Assembly (NCBI GenBank): GCA_005882765.1
Contig: VBDV01000036.1
Location: forward strand, 1-36,539
Length of the DNA stretch: 36,539 bases
DNA from: Chloroflexota bacterium
GTDB lineage: Bacteria > Chloroflexota > Limnocylindria > P2-11E
Reading direction: 5' to 3'
Both the position numbers and the translations under genes were made by a program. Under the pieces are notes generated by a model that did not search any database, was not told where the DNA came from, and was given only the letters and a program-made list of their open reading frames with translations. Positions 24,584 to 31,733 of this stretch are shown here, piece after piece (within the stretch, counting starts at the first letter, position 1; every line of letters begins with the position of its first letter).

Positions 24584-25071
24584 CGCACGCGCTCGAGCGT
24601 CACGAACGTGAACGCGAATGGATGGCGCGCGTCCGCTGGATGCGTCGTGCGCTCGACCTCGCGCCAGTCACGGGGGTCGAGCGGCGGAAAGTAGGTGTCT
24701 CCGGCGACCTGGGTGTCGACCTCGGTGAGATAGATCCGATCCGCGCGCGGCAGGAACTCTTTGAAGACACCGGCGCCGCCGAACACGATGACCTCTTCGA
24801 CGTCGCCCGCGAGCGCCAGTGCCTCGTCGGTTGTGCGCGCGACGAGGCAGCCGTCGCAGTGGAAGTCGGGGTCGCGCGTGAGGACGATGCTCGTGCGATC
24901 CGGGAGGGGTTTGCCGATGGACTCGAACGTGCGCCGTCCCATGATGAGCGGCTTCCCCACGGTGAGCTTGCGCACGTTCCTCATATCGTCGGGAAGCCGC
25001 CAGGGAAGGTGCCCGTCCTTGCCGATGACCCCGTGGCGGTCGCGGGCGACGACGAATGCGATCCGGCTCAA
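24580..25071 (-). CDS. folA: Dihydrofolate reductase
   Basis: 163 residues, normal for bacterial DHFR. TTG at 25071 overlaps the thymidylate synthase stop as TTGA; upstream extension would enter thyA. Motifs: an N-terminal strand IAFVVARDRHGVIG, GHLPWRLPDDM with the catalytic acidic residue, LIMGRRTFESIGKPLPDR (NADPH binding), and VFGGAGVFKEFL. It regenerates tetrahydrofolate from the dihydrofolate produced by thymidylate synthase, encoded immediately upstream. The pairing thyA-folA is classical. Confidence 0.95.
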   Translation of the reverse strand: MSRIAFVVARDRHGVIGKDGHLPWRLPDDMRNVRKLTVGKPLIMGRRTFESIGKPLPDRTSIVLTRDPDFHCDGCLVARTTDEALALAGDVEEVIVFGGAGVFKEFLPRADRIYLTEVDTQVAGDTYFPPLDPRDWREVERTTHPADARHPFAFTFVTLERVR

Positions 25072-25949
25072 ACCGCCATTTTCGCCTTGATCGGCGGATG
25101 GTGCTGGTAGTTCAGAAGCTTCGCGAAGCCATCGAGCAGGGGACCCGGCGCTTCCCCGCGTTTCGCGCGCGCCACGATCTCCCGGTAGCGCGCCACCGCG
25201 TCGTCGACGCCGCGCAGCTCCGGGTCCAGCCACAACGTCGGCGCCGGGTAGGGCTCGCGCTCGAGCTGCTCGCGCGCCGCGTCGATGTGGTCGCGGTAGA
25301 CGTGGGCATCGGCAAGAACGTGGACGAACTCGTGTGGCTCGAGCTCGACCTCACGGGCCACCAGATGCAAGAGCAACGCGTACTCGGCCATGTTGAAGGG
25401 CACACCGAGGACGAGGTCGCAGGAGCGCTGGTACATCATGAGCGAGAGCCTTCGACCGGCCACGAAAAACTGAAAAAGCGCGTGACAAGCCGGCAGCGAC
25501 ATCTGCTCGAGCTCGCCGGGGTTCCACGCGACCACGAGCATTCGCCGACTCGCGGGCTGCTCGCGGATGAGGCGGATCGTCTCGCGCAGCTGGTCGATGT
25601 GGCGGCCGTCTGGTGCGATCCAGTCGCGCCACTGCTGTCCATAGTTGCGTCCGGCGTCGCCGGGAAAACGGGCGCGCGCCTGCCAGTAGTCGGCGAACGC
25701 GTTCCCGTCCCAGATGCGGACACCGAGGGCGTGGAGGTCGTTCACGTCTGAGCTTCCGGCGAGGAACCAGAGGAGCTCGGCGACCACCGAGCGGAACGCG
25801 AGGCGCTTCGTCGTCACGGCGGGGAAGCCCTCTGAAAGGTCGAACCGCATCATCTCGCCGAAGACCGCGCGTGTCCCGACACCGGTGCGGTCGGCACGCT
25901 CGTCGCCTTCCTCGAGGGCCCGGCGCAGGATGTCGAGGTACTGGCGCAT
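25068..25949 (-). CDS. thyA: Thymidylate synthase
   Basis: 293 residues from ATG 25949; the start MRQYLDILRRAL matches family N-termini, and it lies two bases after the serine hydrolase stop. It methylates dUMP to dTMP using methylenetetrahydrofolate. Present are DRTGVGT near the N-terminus, the catalytic cysteine C155 in LPACHALFQF, the dUMP-binding YQRSCDLVLGVPFNMAEYALL and HVYRDHID. The protein is somewhat longer than E. coli ThyA (264). Its C-terminus, IKAKMAV, matches the conserved end of the family. Its stop overlaps the folA start. Confidence 0.96.
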   Translation of the reverse strand: MRQYLDILRRALEEGDERADRTGVGTRAVFGEMMRFDLSEGFPAVTTKRLAFRSVVAELLWFLAGSSDVNDLHALGVRIWDGNAFADYWQARARFPGDAGRNYGQQWRDWIAPDGRHIDQLRETIRLIREQPASRRMLVVAWNPGELEQMSLPACHALFQFFVAGRRLSLMMYQRSCDLVLGVPFNMAEYALLLHLVAREVELEPHEFVHVLADAHVYRDHIDAAREQLEREPYPAPTLWLDPELRGVDDAVARYREIVARAKRGEAPGPLLDGFAKLLNYQHHPPIKAKMAV

Positions 25950-25951
25950 TG

Positions 25952-27298
25952 CTACGCGTCCACGCGCCGGTGAACGCGGCCGCCGGTGCGGAGCCAGCGC
26001 ACGGCGCCGGTCTCGTCGCGGATGACCTCGCCGCGGACGTCCTTCAACGGACCCTCGAGACACACGAACCGATCCTCCGCGGTGAACGCGACCGGAGAGG
26101 GCGGAGGGTCCGTTGGCGCGGGCGTGATGCCAAGGATGTTGTGGTAGATCGAGCGGTAGAGGAGCACGCCGTCGCCGCCCGCGCGGAGCTCGACGTCGGC
26201 TCCGGCGGCGGTATAGCGCGCGACCAGCTCGTCGCGGCGCGTCTTCGTCATGCGCACGTGCTGGGGTTCCGGCTCATCGACCCCGATGAACGTCTTGAGT
26301 GCCCACTTGGTGATCGCCTGATGCAGCAGCGCGCCGCGCGTCGAGTTCGCCTGCACCGCGATCGCAAAGGCGCGCTCCGGCGCGAGCATGAGGACGCCCT
26401 GCTGGCCGATGGCCGACCCGCCGTGGTACTGGAGGGTCACGCCGCCGACCTCTCGCAGGAACCAGGCGACACCGATGCCGCGGTCGTTGTCCGCCGGCGC
26501 GAGTCGCGTGCGCATGAGCTCGAGCGAGCCGACCGAAAGGAGACGGCCGCCGTCGGGGGTCCGGCCGTCGCCCAGGTGGAATCGGGCGTACGCGAGAAGG
26601 TCACGCACGCTGGAGATCACGCCGCCGACCGGGGTCGCGGCGCGCGGGAAGGCGTAGGGCCGCACGACGCGCGGCTGCTCGTCGACGACGGAGTGGCCAG
26701 CGGCGACGCGATGGGTGATCGCCTCGTCCGCGTTGAAGCAGCTTCTGGTCATGCCGAGCGGGATGAACAGGAGCTCGCGCACCGCGGATTCGTACGTCCT
26801 TCCGGTGACGACCTCGATGAGCCGGCCGAGGACCGCGAAGCTCGAGTTCGAGTAATGCCAGATCTCGCCGAGCGGGGTGAGCTGCTCGAGCTCGGCCATG
26901 GCCGCGACGTAGAGCGCGAGCGCGTCGTCGCCCTTGCCGAAGTCCGCGAAGCAGTCGCCGAGCCAGCCGCCGGTATGGGTCACGAGATGTCGGAGGGTCG
27001 CGCGCTTCGCGACGTCGTCGTCGCGGAGCTTGAATTCGGGCAAGTAGCGCCGGACCGGTGCATCCAGGTCGAGGACGCCGCGCTCGACGAGCCGCATGAT
27101 GACGGTCGCCGTCATCGTCTTCGTGATCGATGCGATCTGGAACAGCGTGTCGGCGTCCACGGGGAGGGGGTGCTCGAGGTTGGTGACACCGTACGCGGCG
27201 ATGTCCTCGTCGCCGTCGTGCAGGATGCCGATCGCTACCCCGGGGACGTGATAGCGGGACATCCCATCCCGCACCAGCTTCTCGAGCTCAGGCCGCAC
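25952..27298 (-). CDS. Beta-lactamase-related serine hydrolase (class C/PBP4-like)
   Basis: 448 residues from GTG 27298. The SxxK nucleophile motif is S57-I-T-K60, the second motif Y149-S-N151, and an HGG triad element sits near residue 314. The first 330 residues are the serine beta-lactamase-like/EstB/D-aminopeptidase fold; a separate C-terminal domain (about 345-448) looks beta-rich. No signal peptide is visible, so a cytoplasmic esterase or peptidase is more likely than cell-wall turnover. First gene of the run of overlapping genes leading to the acyl-CoA synthetase; 21 bases after the FecR-domain gene. Confidence 0.85.
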   Translation of the reverse strand: MRPELEKLVRDGMSRYHVPGVAIGILHDGDEDIAAYGVTNLEHPLPVDADTLFQIASITKTMTATVIMRLVERGVLDLDAPVRRYLPEFKLRDDDVAKRATLRHLVTHTGGWLGDCFADFGKGDDALALYVAAMAELEQLTPLGEIWHYSNSSFAVLGRLIEVVTGRTYESAVRELLFIPLGMTRSCFNADEAITHRVAAGHSVVDEQPRVVRPYAFPRAATPVGGVISSVRDLLAYARFHLGDGRTPDGGRLLSVGSLELMRTRLAPADNDRGIGVAWFLREVGGVTLQYHGGSAIGQQGVLMLAPERAFAIAVQANSTRGALLHQAITKWALKTFIGVDEPEPQHVRMTKTRRDELVARYTAAGADVELRAGGDGVLLYRSIYHNILGITPAPTDPPPSPVAFTAEDRFVCLEGPLKDVRGEVIRDETGAVRWLRTGGRVHRRVDA

Positions 27299-27319
27299 GC
27301 GCGAATTGTGCGCGCGCCC

Positions 27320-28738
27320 TTAGGTCGCCGTCACCCCGCTGACCCAGAAGCACCCGTTACGGAACGCGACCTGCTTGACCACGAACGGTACCGAGCCAGA
27401 GATGTCCGCGGTGGTCGAGTCAACGATGCCCTTGACCGCATCGATGAGCCCCGGCGGAAGAGGGTCGGCCGCGAGATGCGACACCTTGAGCGTGAACTTG
27501 TCCCCGACGGAGCCGCCGACGACGTCCGCGCTCGCGTTCACCGTTATGAACTGCGTCGCGGCCTTCGCGGTCCCGTGGATCCCGCCGCCGTCGATCCTGA
27601 TCTTGGCCTCGCTCAGGGTCACGCCCTGCGTGGCCGACGGGGCGTTCTTGTTCACGACCTGGTTCAGCTCGTCCTCGGTGAACACCAGCGAAACCGGGGT
27701 CGCCTTGTTGTCGCGGGCGAACGTCTTCACCGCGTCGGCGCGACCGTCGACCGCCCCCGACGCGAAGACGCGACCCGGCGCGGTCGCGGCGCACACGCTT
27801 GTCACGACCGTTGCCGGCTCGAACGCGGACAGCGTGAGCGGCGAGCCGGCTTTCAGGGTGATGCCGGACCGGACCATTTGGCCCGCGACGAGCGGTCCTT
27901 CCATGATCTGTCTGGCGACGGAGGCCGTACCGACGAGTGCGTCGAACGTGAATGCGGAAGTCCTTATGGCGCCGGGCGACGTCAGGAACACGCCCCACCG
28001 GCCGGCCGCGGGATCTCGGACGATGACCTTATCGCCGCTCACCACGCACCCGAAGATCTCGGCCTTGCCGCCGGCGGTCCCGCAGGACTGACCGGTCGGG
28101 GCGACAACGAGGAAAGCGAGGCCGGGCGAGCCGTTGATCTCGAGGCGCGGTGCCGGCGCGATCGGCGTAGCGCTCGCGGGTGCCGCGGCGCCCTCGGCGA
28201 TCGTGACCTGATTACCGGCTGGCACGCTGACGGTGCCGCCCGCGGTCGCGGTCACCTGAAGGGTGCCTTCGTCAACCTGATACGTGGTTTGCGTCCCGCC
28301 CGAGGCGAGCTGCTGGACGAACGTGAGGAAGCCGGTGCCGCGGACGACGGCGACCGTGCTCGGCGTGCGCACCTCGTACCGCGAGTCCGGTGTCTTCAGC
28401 TTCTGTACAGACGACCACGATCGCCCGAGCGACTGCTCGATGGTCACCTGGATGCCGTCCGCGGACACGCGATTCAGAGCGACGACCTTCACCTGCGATC
28501 CGGGGTCGACCGACATGGAGGAGCCGTCGAAGAACGTGAGGACGGCGCGGCCGTCGACGTTGGCGCGGACGAGGTCCCCGGTGGCGTAGACCTCTCCGTC
28601 GAGCGCCGGTCCGAATGCGGCGCCGGCGCGCGCACCTTCCGCGTTGGACGCGGACGTGGCCGTTCCGCCGCGAGGGAAATAGAGGAACGCGCCCACCCCG
28701 GCGACGATCAACAGGAGAACGACGAGTAGCTTTTTCAC
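27320..28738 (-). CDS. Membrane-anchored FecR-domain protein with C-terminal DUF2993/LmeA-like domain
   Basis: 472 residues from GTG 28738, supported by a purine-rich GGAAGGG four bases upstream. A single N-terminal membrane helix (about 3-20) anchors an extracytoplasmic FecR domain (about 45-160: VRANVDGRAVLTFFDGSSMSVDPGS, VRTPSTVAVVRGTGF, TYQVDEGTLQV). A beta-rich middle follows. Residues about 355-470 (LVFTEDELNQVVNKNAP, LSEAKIRIDGGGI, a PLPPGLIDAVKGIVD segment, a terminal GCFWVSGV strand) resemble the DUF2993/LmeA lipid-binding fold. That combination suggests an envelope protein carrying or sensing lipids. The C-terminal assignment is by pattern only. Confidence 0.78.
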   Translation of the reverse strand: MKKLLVVLLLIVAGVGAFLYFPRGGTATSASNAEGARAGAAFGPALDGEVYATGDLVRANVDGRAVLTFFDGSSMSVDPGSQVKVVALNRVSADGIQVTIEQSLGRSWSSVQKLKTPDSRYEVRTPSTVAVVRGTGFLTFVQQLASGGTQTTYQVDEGTLQVTATAGGTVSVPAGNQVTIAEGAAAPASATPIAPAPRLEINGSPGLAFLVVAPTGQSCGTAGGKAEIFGCVVSGDKVIVRDPAAGRWGVFLTSPGAIRTSAFTFDALVGTASVARQIMEGPLVAGQMVRSGITLKAGSPLTLSAFEPATVVTSVCAATAPGRVFASGAVDGRADAVKTFARDNKATPVSLVFTEDELNQVVNKNAPSATQGVTLSEAKIRIDGGGIHGTAKAATQFITVNASADVVGGSVGDKFTLKVSHLAADPLPPGLIDAVKGIVDSTTADISGSVPFVVKQVAFRNGCFWVSGVTAT

Positions 28739-28800
28739 TGACCCTTCCCGCGGCCCGAGGCTACCAGAGCACCACTCGTTCGAAGGGTCGCAGGCGGGTG

Positions 28801-29220
28801 TCAGGCCTGGGTTTTCTCCCAATCCGCGCGTAGTACCTCTCCCAGCCAACGGTCACGCCACTTTCCTTCGCGGAAGGTCTGCTCACGCCGTATCCCCACG
28901 GTCCGGTATCCGTTACGTTCGAGCGCCTTCCGGCTGGCCTCGTTCCCGGCGTCGACCTCGGTCATGAGCTTGTGCAGGTTGAGCTCGCGGAATGCGTAAC
29001 GAGTGCGGAGCCGCATCGCCTCGGTCGCGTAGCCCTTTCCCCATGAGGCTTTCTCACCGATGACGATCCCCGTGGTTCCGTTCGCGTCGAGCCAGTTGAT
29101 GGCGTGGATCCCTGTCGCGCCGATCGCTTGATCGGCGACGTCGATGACCCACCGTTCTGCATCGTTTTCACGCGCGGGGCGGAGCGTGACCTTCTCGCCG
29201 CGAAGCAACGGTCCGAACAC
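28801..29220 (-). CDS. GNAT acetyltransferase (RimJ/RimL-type), apparently with an internal deletion
   Basis: 139 residues from GTG 29220 (ATG 29259 also possible, but lies upstream of the TATTCT box). The N-terminus GPLLRGEKVTLRPARENDAE and everything from VIDVADQAIGATGIHAINW onward match RimJ/RimL-type acetyltransferases; the acetyl-CoA loop is IGEKASWGKGYATEA. Family members usually have about 50-60 residues between RPARENDAE and the VIDV strand, covering alpha-1/alpha-2; here they are joined directly near base 29150. The frame is kept. The missing part usually shapes the substrate side, so the protein may be inactive or a decayed gene. Confidence 0.7.
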   Translation of the reverse strand: MFGPLLRGEKVTLRPARENDAERWVIDVADQAIGATGIHAINWLDANGTTGIVIGEKASWGKGYATEAMRLRTRYAFRELNLHKLMTEVDAGNEASRKALERNGYRTVGIRREQTFREGKWRDRWLGEVLRADWEKTQA

Positions 29221-29229
29221 GGAGCGGCC

Positions 29230-29235
29230 AGAATA
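29230..29235 (-). promoter_or_regulatory. -10-like box (TATTCT) before the shortened GNAT gene
   Basis: TATTCT on the minus strand ends nine bases before GTG 29220. It supports GTG 29220 over ATG 29259 as the start. Confidence 0.35.
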
Positions 29236-29297
29236 GCCGCCGCATGCAGCCGTCTTCATGATTCATGGCGACCCGTCGCCGAGAAGGTGACCTTGGA

Positions 29298-29627
29298 CTA
29301 GCCGCTGGCGGCTTTTCGAACTTCCGAGGTGAATCGCCAGATCTCGAGGGCGATGTCGCGATATTGGGTGATCGGTCCCAAGAGTGGCTCGCCGAATTGC
29401 CGTAGGAAAACTTCGCGTACGGCCCGTTCGAGGTCCTCCGTGTCCTTCGCCTCGGGCAAGAATCTCGCGATCATCGCCGCTTCGGACGCGTATTCGTCGG
29501 TATGTGGATTGTCGACCGCGATGCCGACAGGATCCATGCGAAAAAGAATGGAGGTGATTCCGTCGGCGAGCGTTCGGTACTCCTTGATCAGACGCTTGCG
29601 CTCAATTTCGTTCGGCCGATTCGCCAC
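29298..29627 (-). CDS. DUF1871-like small protein
   Basis: 109 residues from GTG 29627, which overlaps the upstream regulator stop by one base (TAGTG). The pattern ILFRMDPVGI...DEYASEAAMIARFL...DTEDLERAVREVFLRQFG resembles DUF1871, small helical proteins whose role is not settled; similar proteins are often found as immunity- or defence-associated genes. Assignment is by eye only. Tight coupling to the TPR-type regulator suggests they work together. Confidence 0.62.
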   Translation of the reverse strand: MANRPNEIERKRLIKEYRTLADGITSILFRMDPVGIAVDNPHTDEYASEAAMIARFLPEAKDTEDLERAVREVFLRQFGEPLLGPITQYRDIALEIWRFTSEVRKAASG

Positions 29628-31138
29628 TAAGCCACCGGACGCTGCGTGAGCGCGGCCGAGAGCAGCACCTCGTCGCCGCGCTTGTCCCCGACATCGAGCT
29701 TCGCGCGGATTCGCGTGAGATGGACGCGGAGCGTGTTCGGCGAGACGCCAAGGCGATCGGCGAGGGCCGCGCGCTCGAGGCGCTTGCCCTCACGCGAGAG
29801 CAGCTCCATCTCGCGGAGGATGCCAAGTTCGCGCCACGTGAGGCCGACGGTCCTCAGGTAGAAGGTGGCCTCGTCGAGAGCCGACGAACCGACGGGCGCG
29901 GCGTTGTCCGATTTCGCGCGCCGTAGCGCGGCATCGGCGTGCGCGCTGATCTTTCGTGCGAGCTCGCGCGCCGCGGGGTCGCGTTCGGCCGCGCGCCCGA
30001 GCCACGACGCGACCTCGGGTAGGTAGTAGGCGAACCCCTCGCCGCCGCGAGCACCGATGTCGCGCACCAGCCCCGCCGCGCGCGACGCGCCACCGCCACG
30101 CACCAGTGACTCGCGCCAGTAGGCCGCGTGCACCGCCGCGCCGAGCGCCCAGTGAGCCATGCCGCGGGCCTCGTATTCCTTCGCCGCCTCGTCGAGCATC
30201 CGCACCCCGCCGCGCGGGTCGCCCTTTTCCGCGCGAACGATCGCGCGAACGTTGTTGCGGAACTGCTCGTCTTCGGGGAACCCAGTCGGCGCCCGGCTGA
30301 GGATCCGGTCGGCCACGTCCGTCTCCCCGCGGAGAAGCGCCAGGTGCGCGTGATCTTCCGCGGCGCCGGTCGCGCTCTGCCGCGCAAGGCGGTCGCCGTC
30401 GGCGATTTCGCCACGCTCCATCCGAGCGCGCGCGAGGCAGAGACACGTGTAGCGCCACACCGACGACCCGTACGTGCGCAGGCTCGCCTCCGCTTTGGTG
30501 AACTGGTCGACCGCCTGGTCGATGCGCCCGGCGGCCCAGTCGACGAACCCCGTCGTGTAGACGGCCCACGCCGCTTCCCAGGGATCGCCGACGCGGGCGG
30601 CATGGCGCACCGTCGCCTCGGCAGCGGCGGTCGCATCGACGTAGTCGCCCGAGTGCGAGAGGAGATGAGCGAGCTGACGCTGGACGCGGGTGACAACGAG
30701 GTCGCGCGATCGTCCCTTCGGCGCGGTGAGGAGGGCGTCCTCCGCGCGTCGCGCGCTCTGGAGCGCGTTCGTGATCTCGTTCTGCGCCGTGAGGACGGTC
30801 GAGTTGCCGAGGTGGAATTCGGCGAGCATCAGTGGGTCGCCGGCGGCGTGCTTCTGCGCGATCTGTGCGAGCCTCGGTGTTTCGTCGCGCCGCACGAGGT
30901 AATACGAGAGCTGGAGCAGGTCGACCGCGACCCGCGCCTCGAGGAGCGGCTCTTTGACCAGTGGAAGGACTTCGTTCAGCTCGGCCCACGCAAGATCGAA
31001 CGACTCGAAGTACTTGAGGCAGCGTGCGCGAAGGACCCGCCGCTCGAGCGTCTGACGTCCGCTCGCGAGCAGGGGAAGGAGACGTTCCGCGTCGGCACGC
31101 GAGAGCGGCGCAAGGGCCTGGTCCCGCAGGGTCGGCAC
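29627..31138 (-). CDS. TPR regulator with C-terminal winged helix-turn-helix
   Basis: 503 residues from GTG 31138. Residues 1-410 form a long TPR-type helical solenoid (for example AVYTTGFVDWAAGRIDQAVDQFTKAEASLR). The last 75 residues carry a DNA-binding domain: LTWRELGILREMELLSREGKRLERAALADRLGVSPNTLRVHLTRIRAKL, which resembles LuxR-type and response-regulator winged helices. No receiver or NTPase domain is present, so the input is probably protein or peptide binding to the TPR array. It is coupled to the DUF1871-like gene. A TAATAC box lies four bases before the GTG. Confidence 0.8.
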   Translation of the reverse strand: MPTLRDQALAPLSRADAERLLPLLASGRQTLERRVLRARCLKYFESFDLAWAELNEVLPLVKEPLLEARVAVDLLQLSYYLVRRDETPRLAQIAQKHAAGDPLMLAEFHLGNSTVLTAQNEITNALQSARRAEDALLTAPKGRSRDLVVTRVQRQLAHLLSHSGDYVDATAAAEATVRHAARVGDPWEAAWAVYTTGFVDWAAGRIDQAVDQFTKAEASLRTYGSSVWRYTCLCLARARMERGEIADGDRLARQSATGAAEDHAHLALLRGETDVADRILSRAPTGFPEDEQFRNNVRAIVRAEKGDPRGGVRMLDEAAKEYEARGMAHWALGAAVHAAYWRESLVRGGGASRAAGLVRDIGARGGEGFAYYLPEVASWLGRAAERDPAARELARKISAHADAALRRAKSDNAAPVGSSALDEATFYLRTVGLTWRELGILREMELLSREGKRLERAALADRLGVSPNTLRVHLTRIRAKLDVGDKRGDEVLLSAALTQRPVA

Positions 31139-31142
31139 GCAT

Positions 31143-31148
31143 GTATTA
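31143..31148 (-). promoter_or_regulatory. -10-like box (TAATAC) before the TPR regulator gene
   Basis: TAATAC on the minus strand ends four bases before GTG 31138, without a Shine-Dalgarno; consistent with a leaderless or nearly leaderless mRNA. Confidence 0.33.
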
Positions 31149-31185
31149 CGCCATGACTAGGAGTTGAGTTCCTGGAAGGCGTCGC

Positions 31186-31653
31186 CTAGAAGGTAGGCGG
31201 AAAAGCCTTTGCCAGCTCGCCTGTATGGGCGTGCGAATGATCGGCCTGGTAAGCCGCGAAGTGTCCGGCGTCGACGTCGCCCCAGTCGCCGTGCCTGCCC
31301 GGACGGGCAGCGGCGCCGGGCCGCTGCAGAAGCTGGACGATGCGCGAGTGCGCGGCGGAGAGCCGCCGCGAGAGCTCCATCGGATCGCGCTCGTTGTTCC
31401 GGCGCTCGGCCGCCACGGCGTCCTGGTCGTACGCCGCGACCGTCGGCCGATCCTCGTCGATGCAGCGCTGCACCCGGTCGGCGAAGATCTCGGCCGCGTC
31501 GGCCACGTGGCCGATGATCTCGACCGCCGTCCACTCGTCGAACTTCGTCGCGCGGAGCCGATCCGCCGGGACCGTGCGGACGATCCGGGCGATCGTCGAC
31601 GCGTCGTCGGCCAGGAAGAACGCCTTGTCCTCGTCGTAACGGAGCCGTTCCAC
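31186..31653 (-). CDS. DinB-family protein
   Basis: 155 residues from GTG 31653. Four-helix DinB/YfiT layout: an N-terminal helix, WTAVEIIGHVADAAEIFADRV with the first metal-binding histidine (H49), a middle helix with SRRLSAAHSRIVQLL, and HFAAYQADHSHAHTGELAKAF with further histidines for the metal site. These proteins bind Zn or Ni and include thiol-transferases for bacillithiol or mycothiol; the substrate is unknown. An overlapping longer frame on the same strand (31157-32005) is rejected because its residues lack this pattern. Confidence 0.85.
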   Translation of the reverse strand: MERLRYDEDKAFFLADDASTIARIVRTVPADRLRATKFDEWTAVEIIGHVADAAEIFADRVQRCIDEDRPTVAAYDQDAVAAERRNNERDPMELSRRLSAAHSRIVQLLQRPGAAARPGRHGDWGDVDAGHFAAYQADHSHAHTGELAKAFPPTF

Positions 31654-31733
31654 GTCCTTCTTCTACCACGGATGTATGAGTTGGGGCTCGCGACGCTGAC
31701 GACGCTCGGCTCGCGTGCGGGGACACTGAACGG

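Noticed and set aside
25613-28729. A very long open frame (1038 codons) on the plus strand
   Set aside because: It runs antisense to thyA, the serine hydrolase and the FecR-domain gene, which have clear motifs. Its residues are dominated by Arg, Gly, Asp and His as expected from a mirror frame in G+C-rich DNA.
31183-31199. CGCCTA-GAAGG-TAGGCG hairpin at the end of the DinB gene
   Set aside because: The stem is only six bases, contains the stop codon itself, and has no T-tract, so support for a terminator is too weak.
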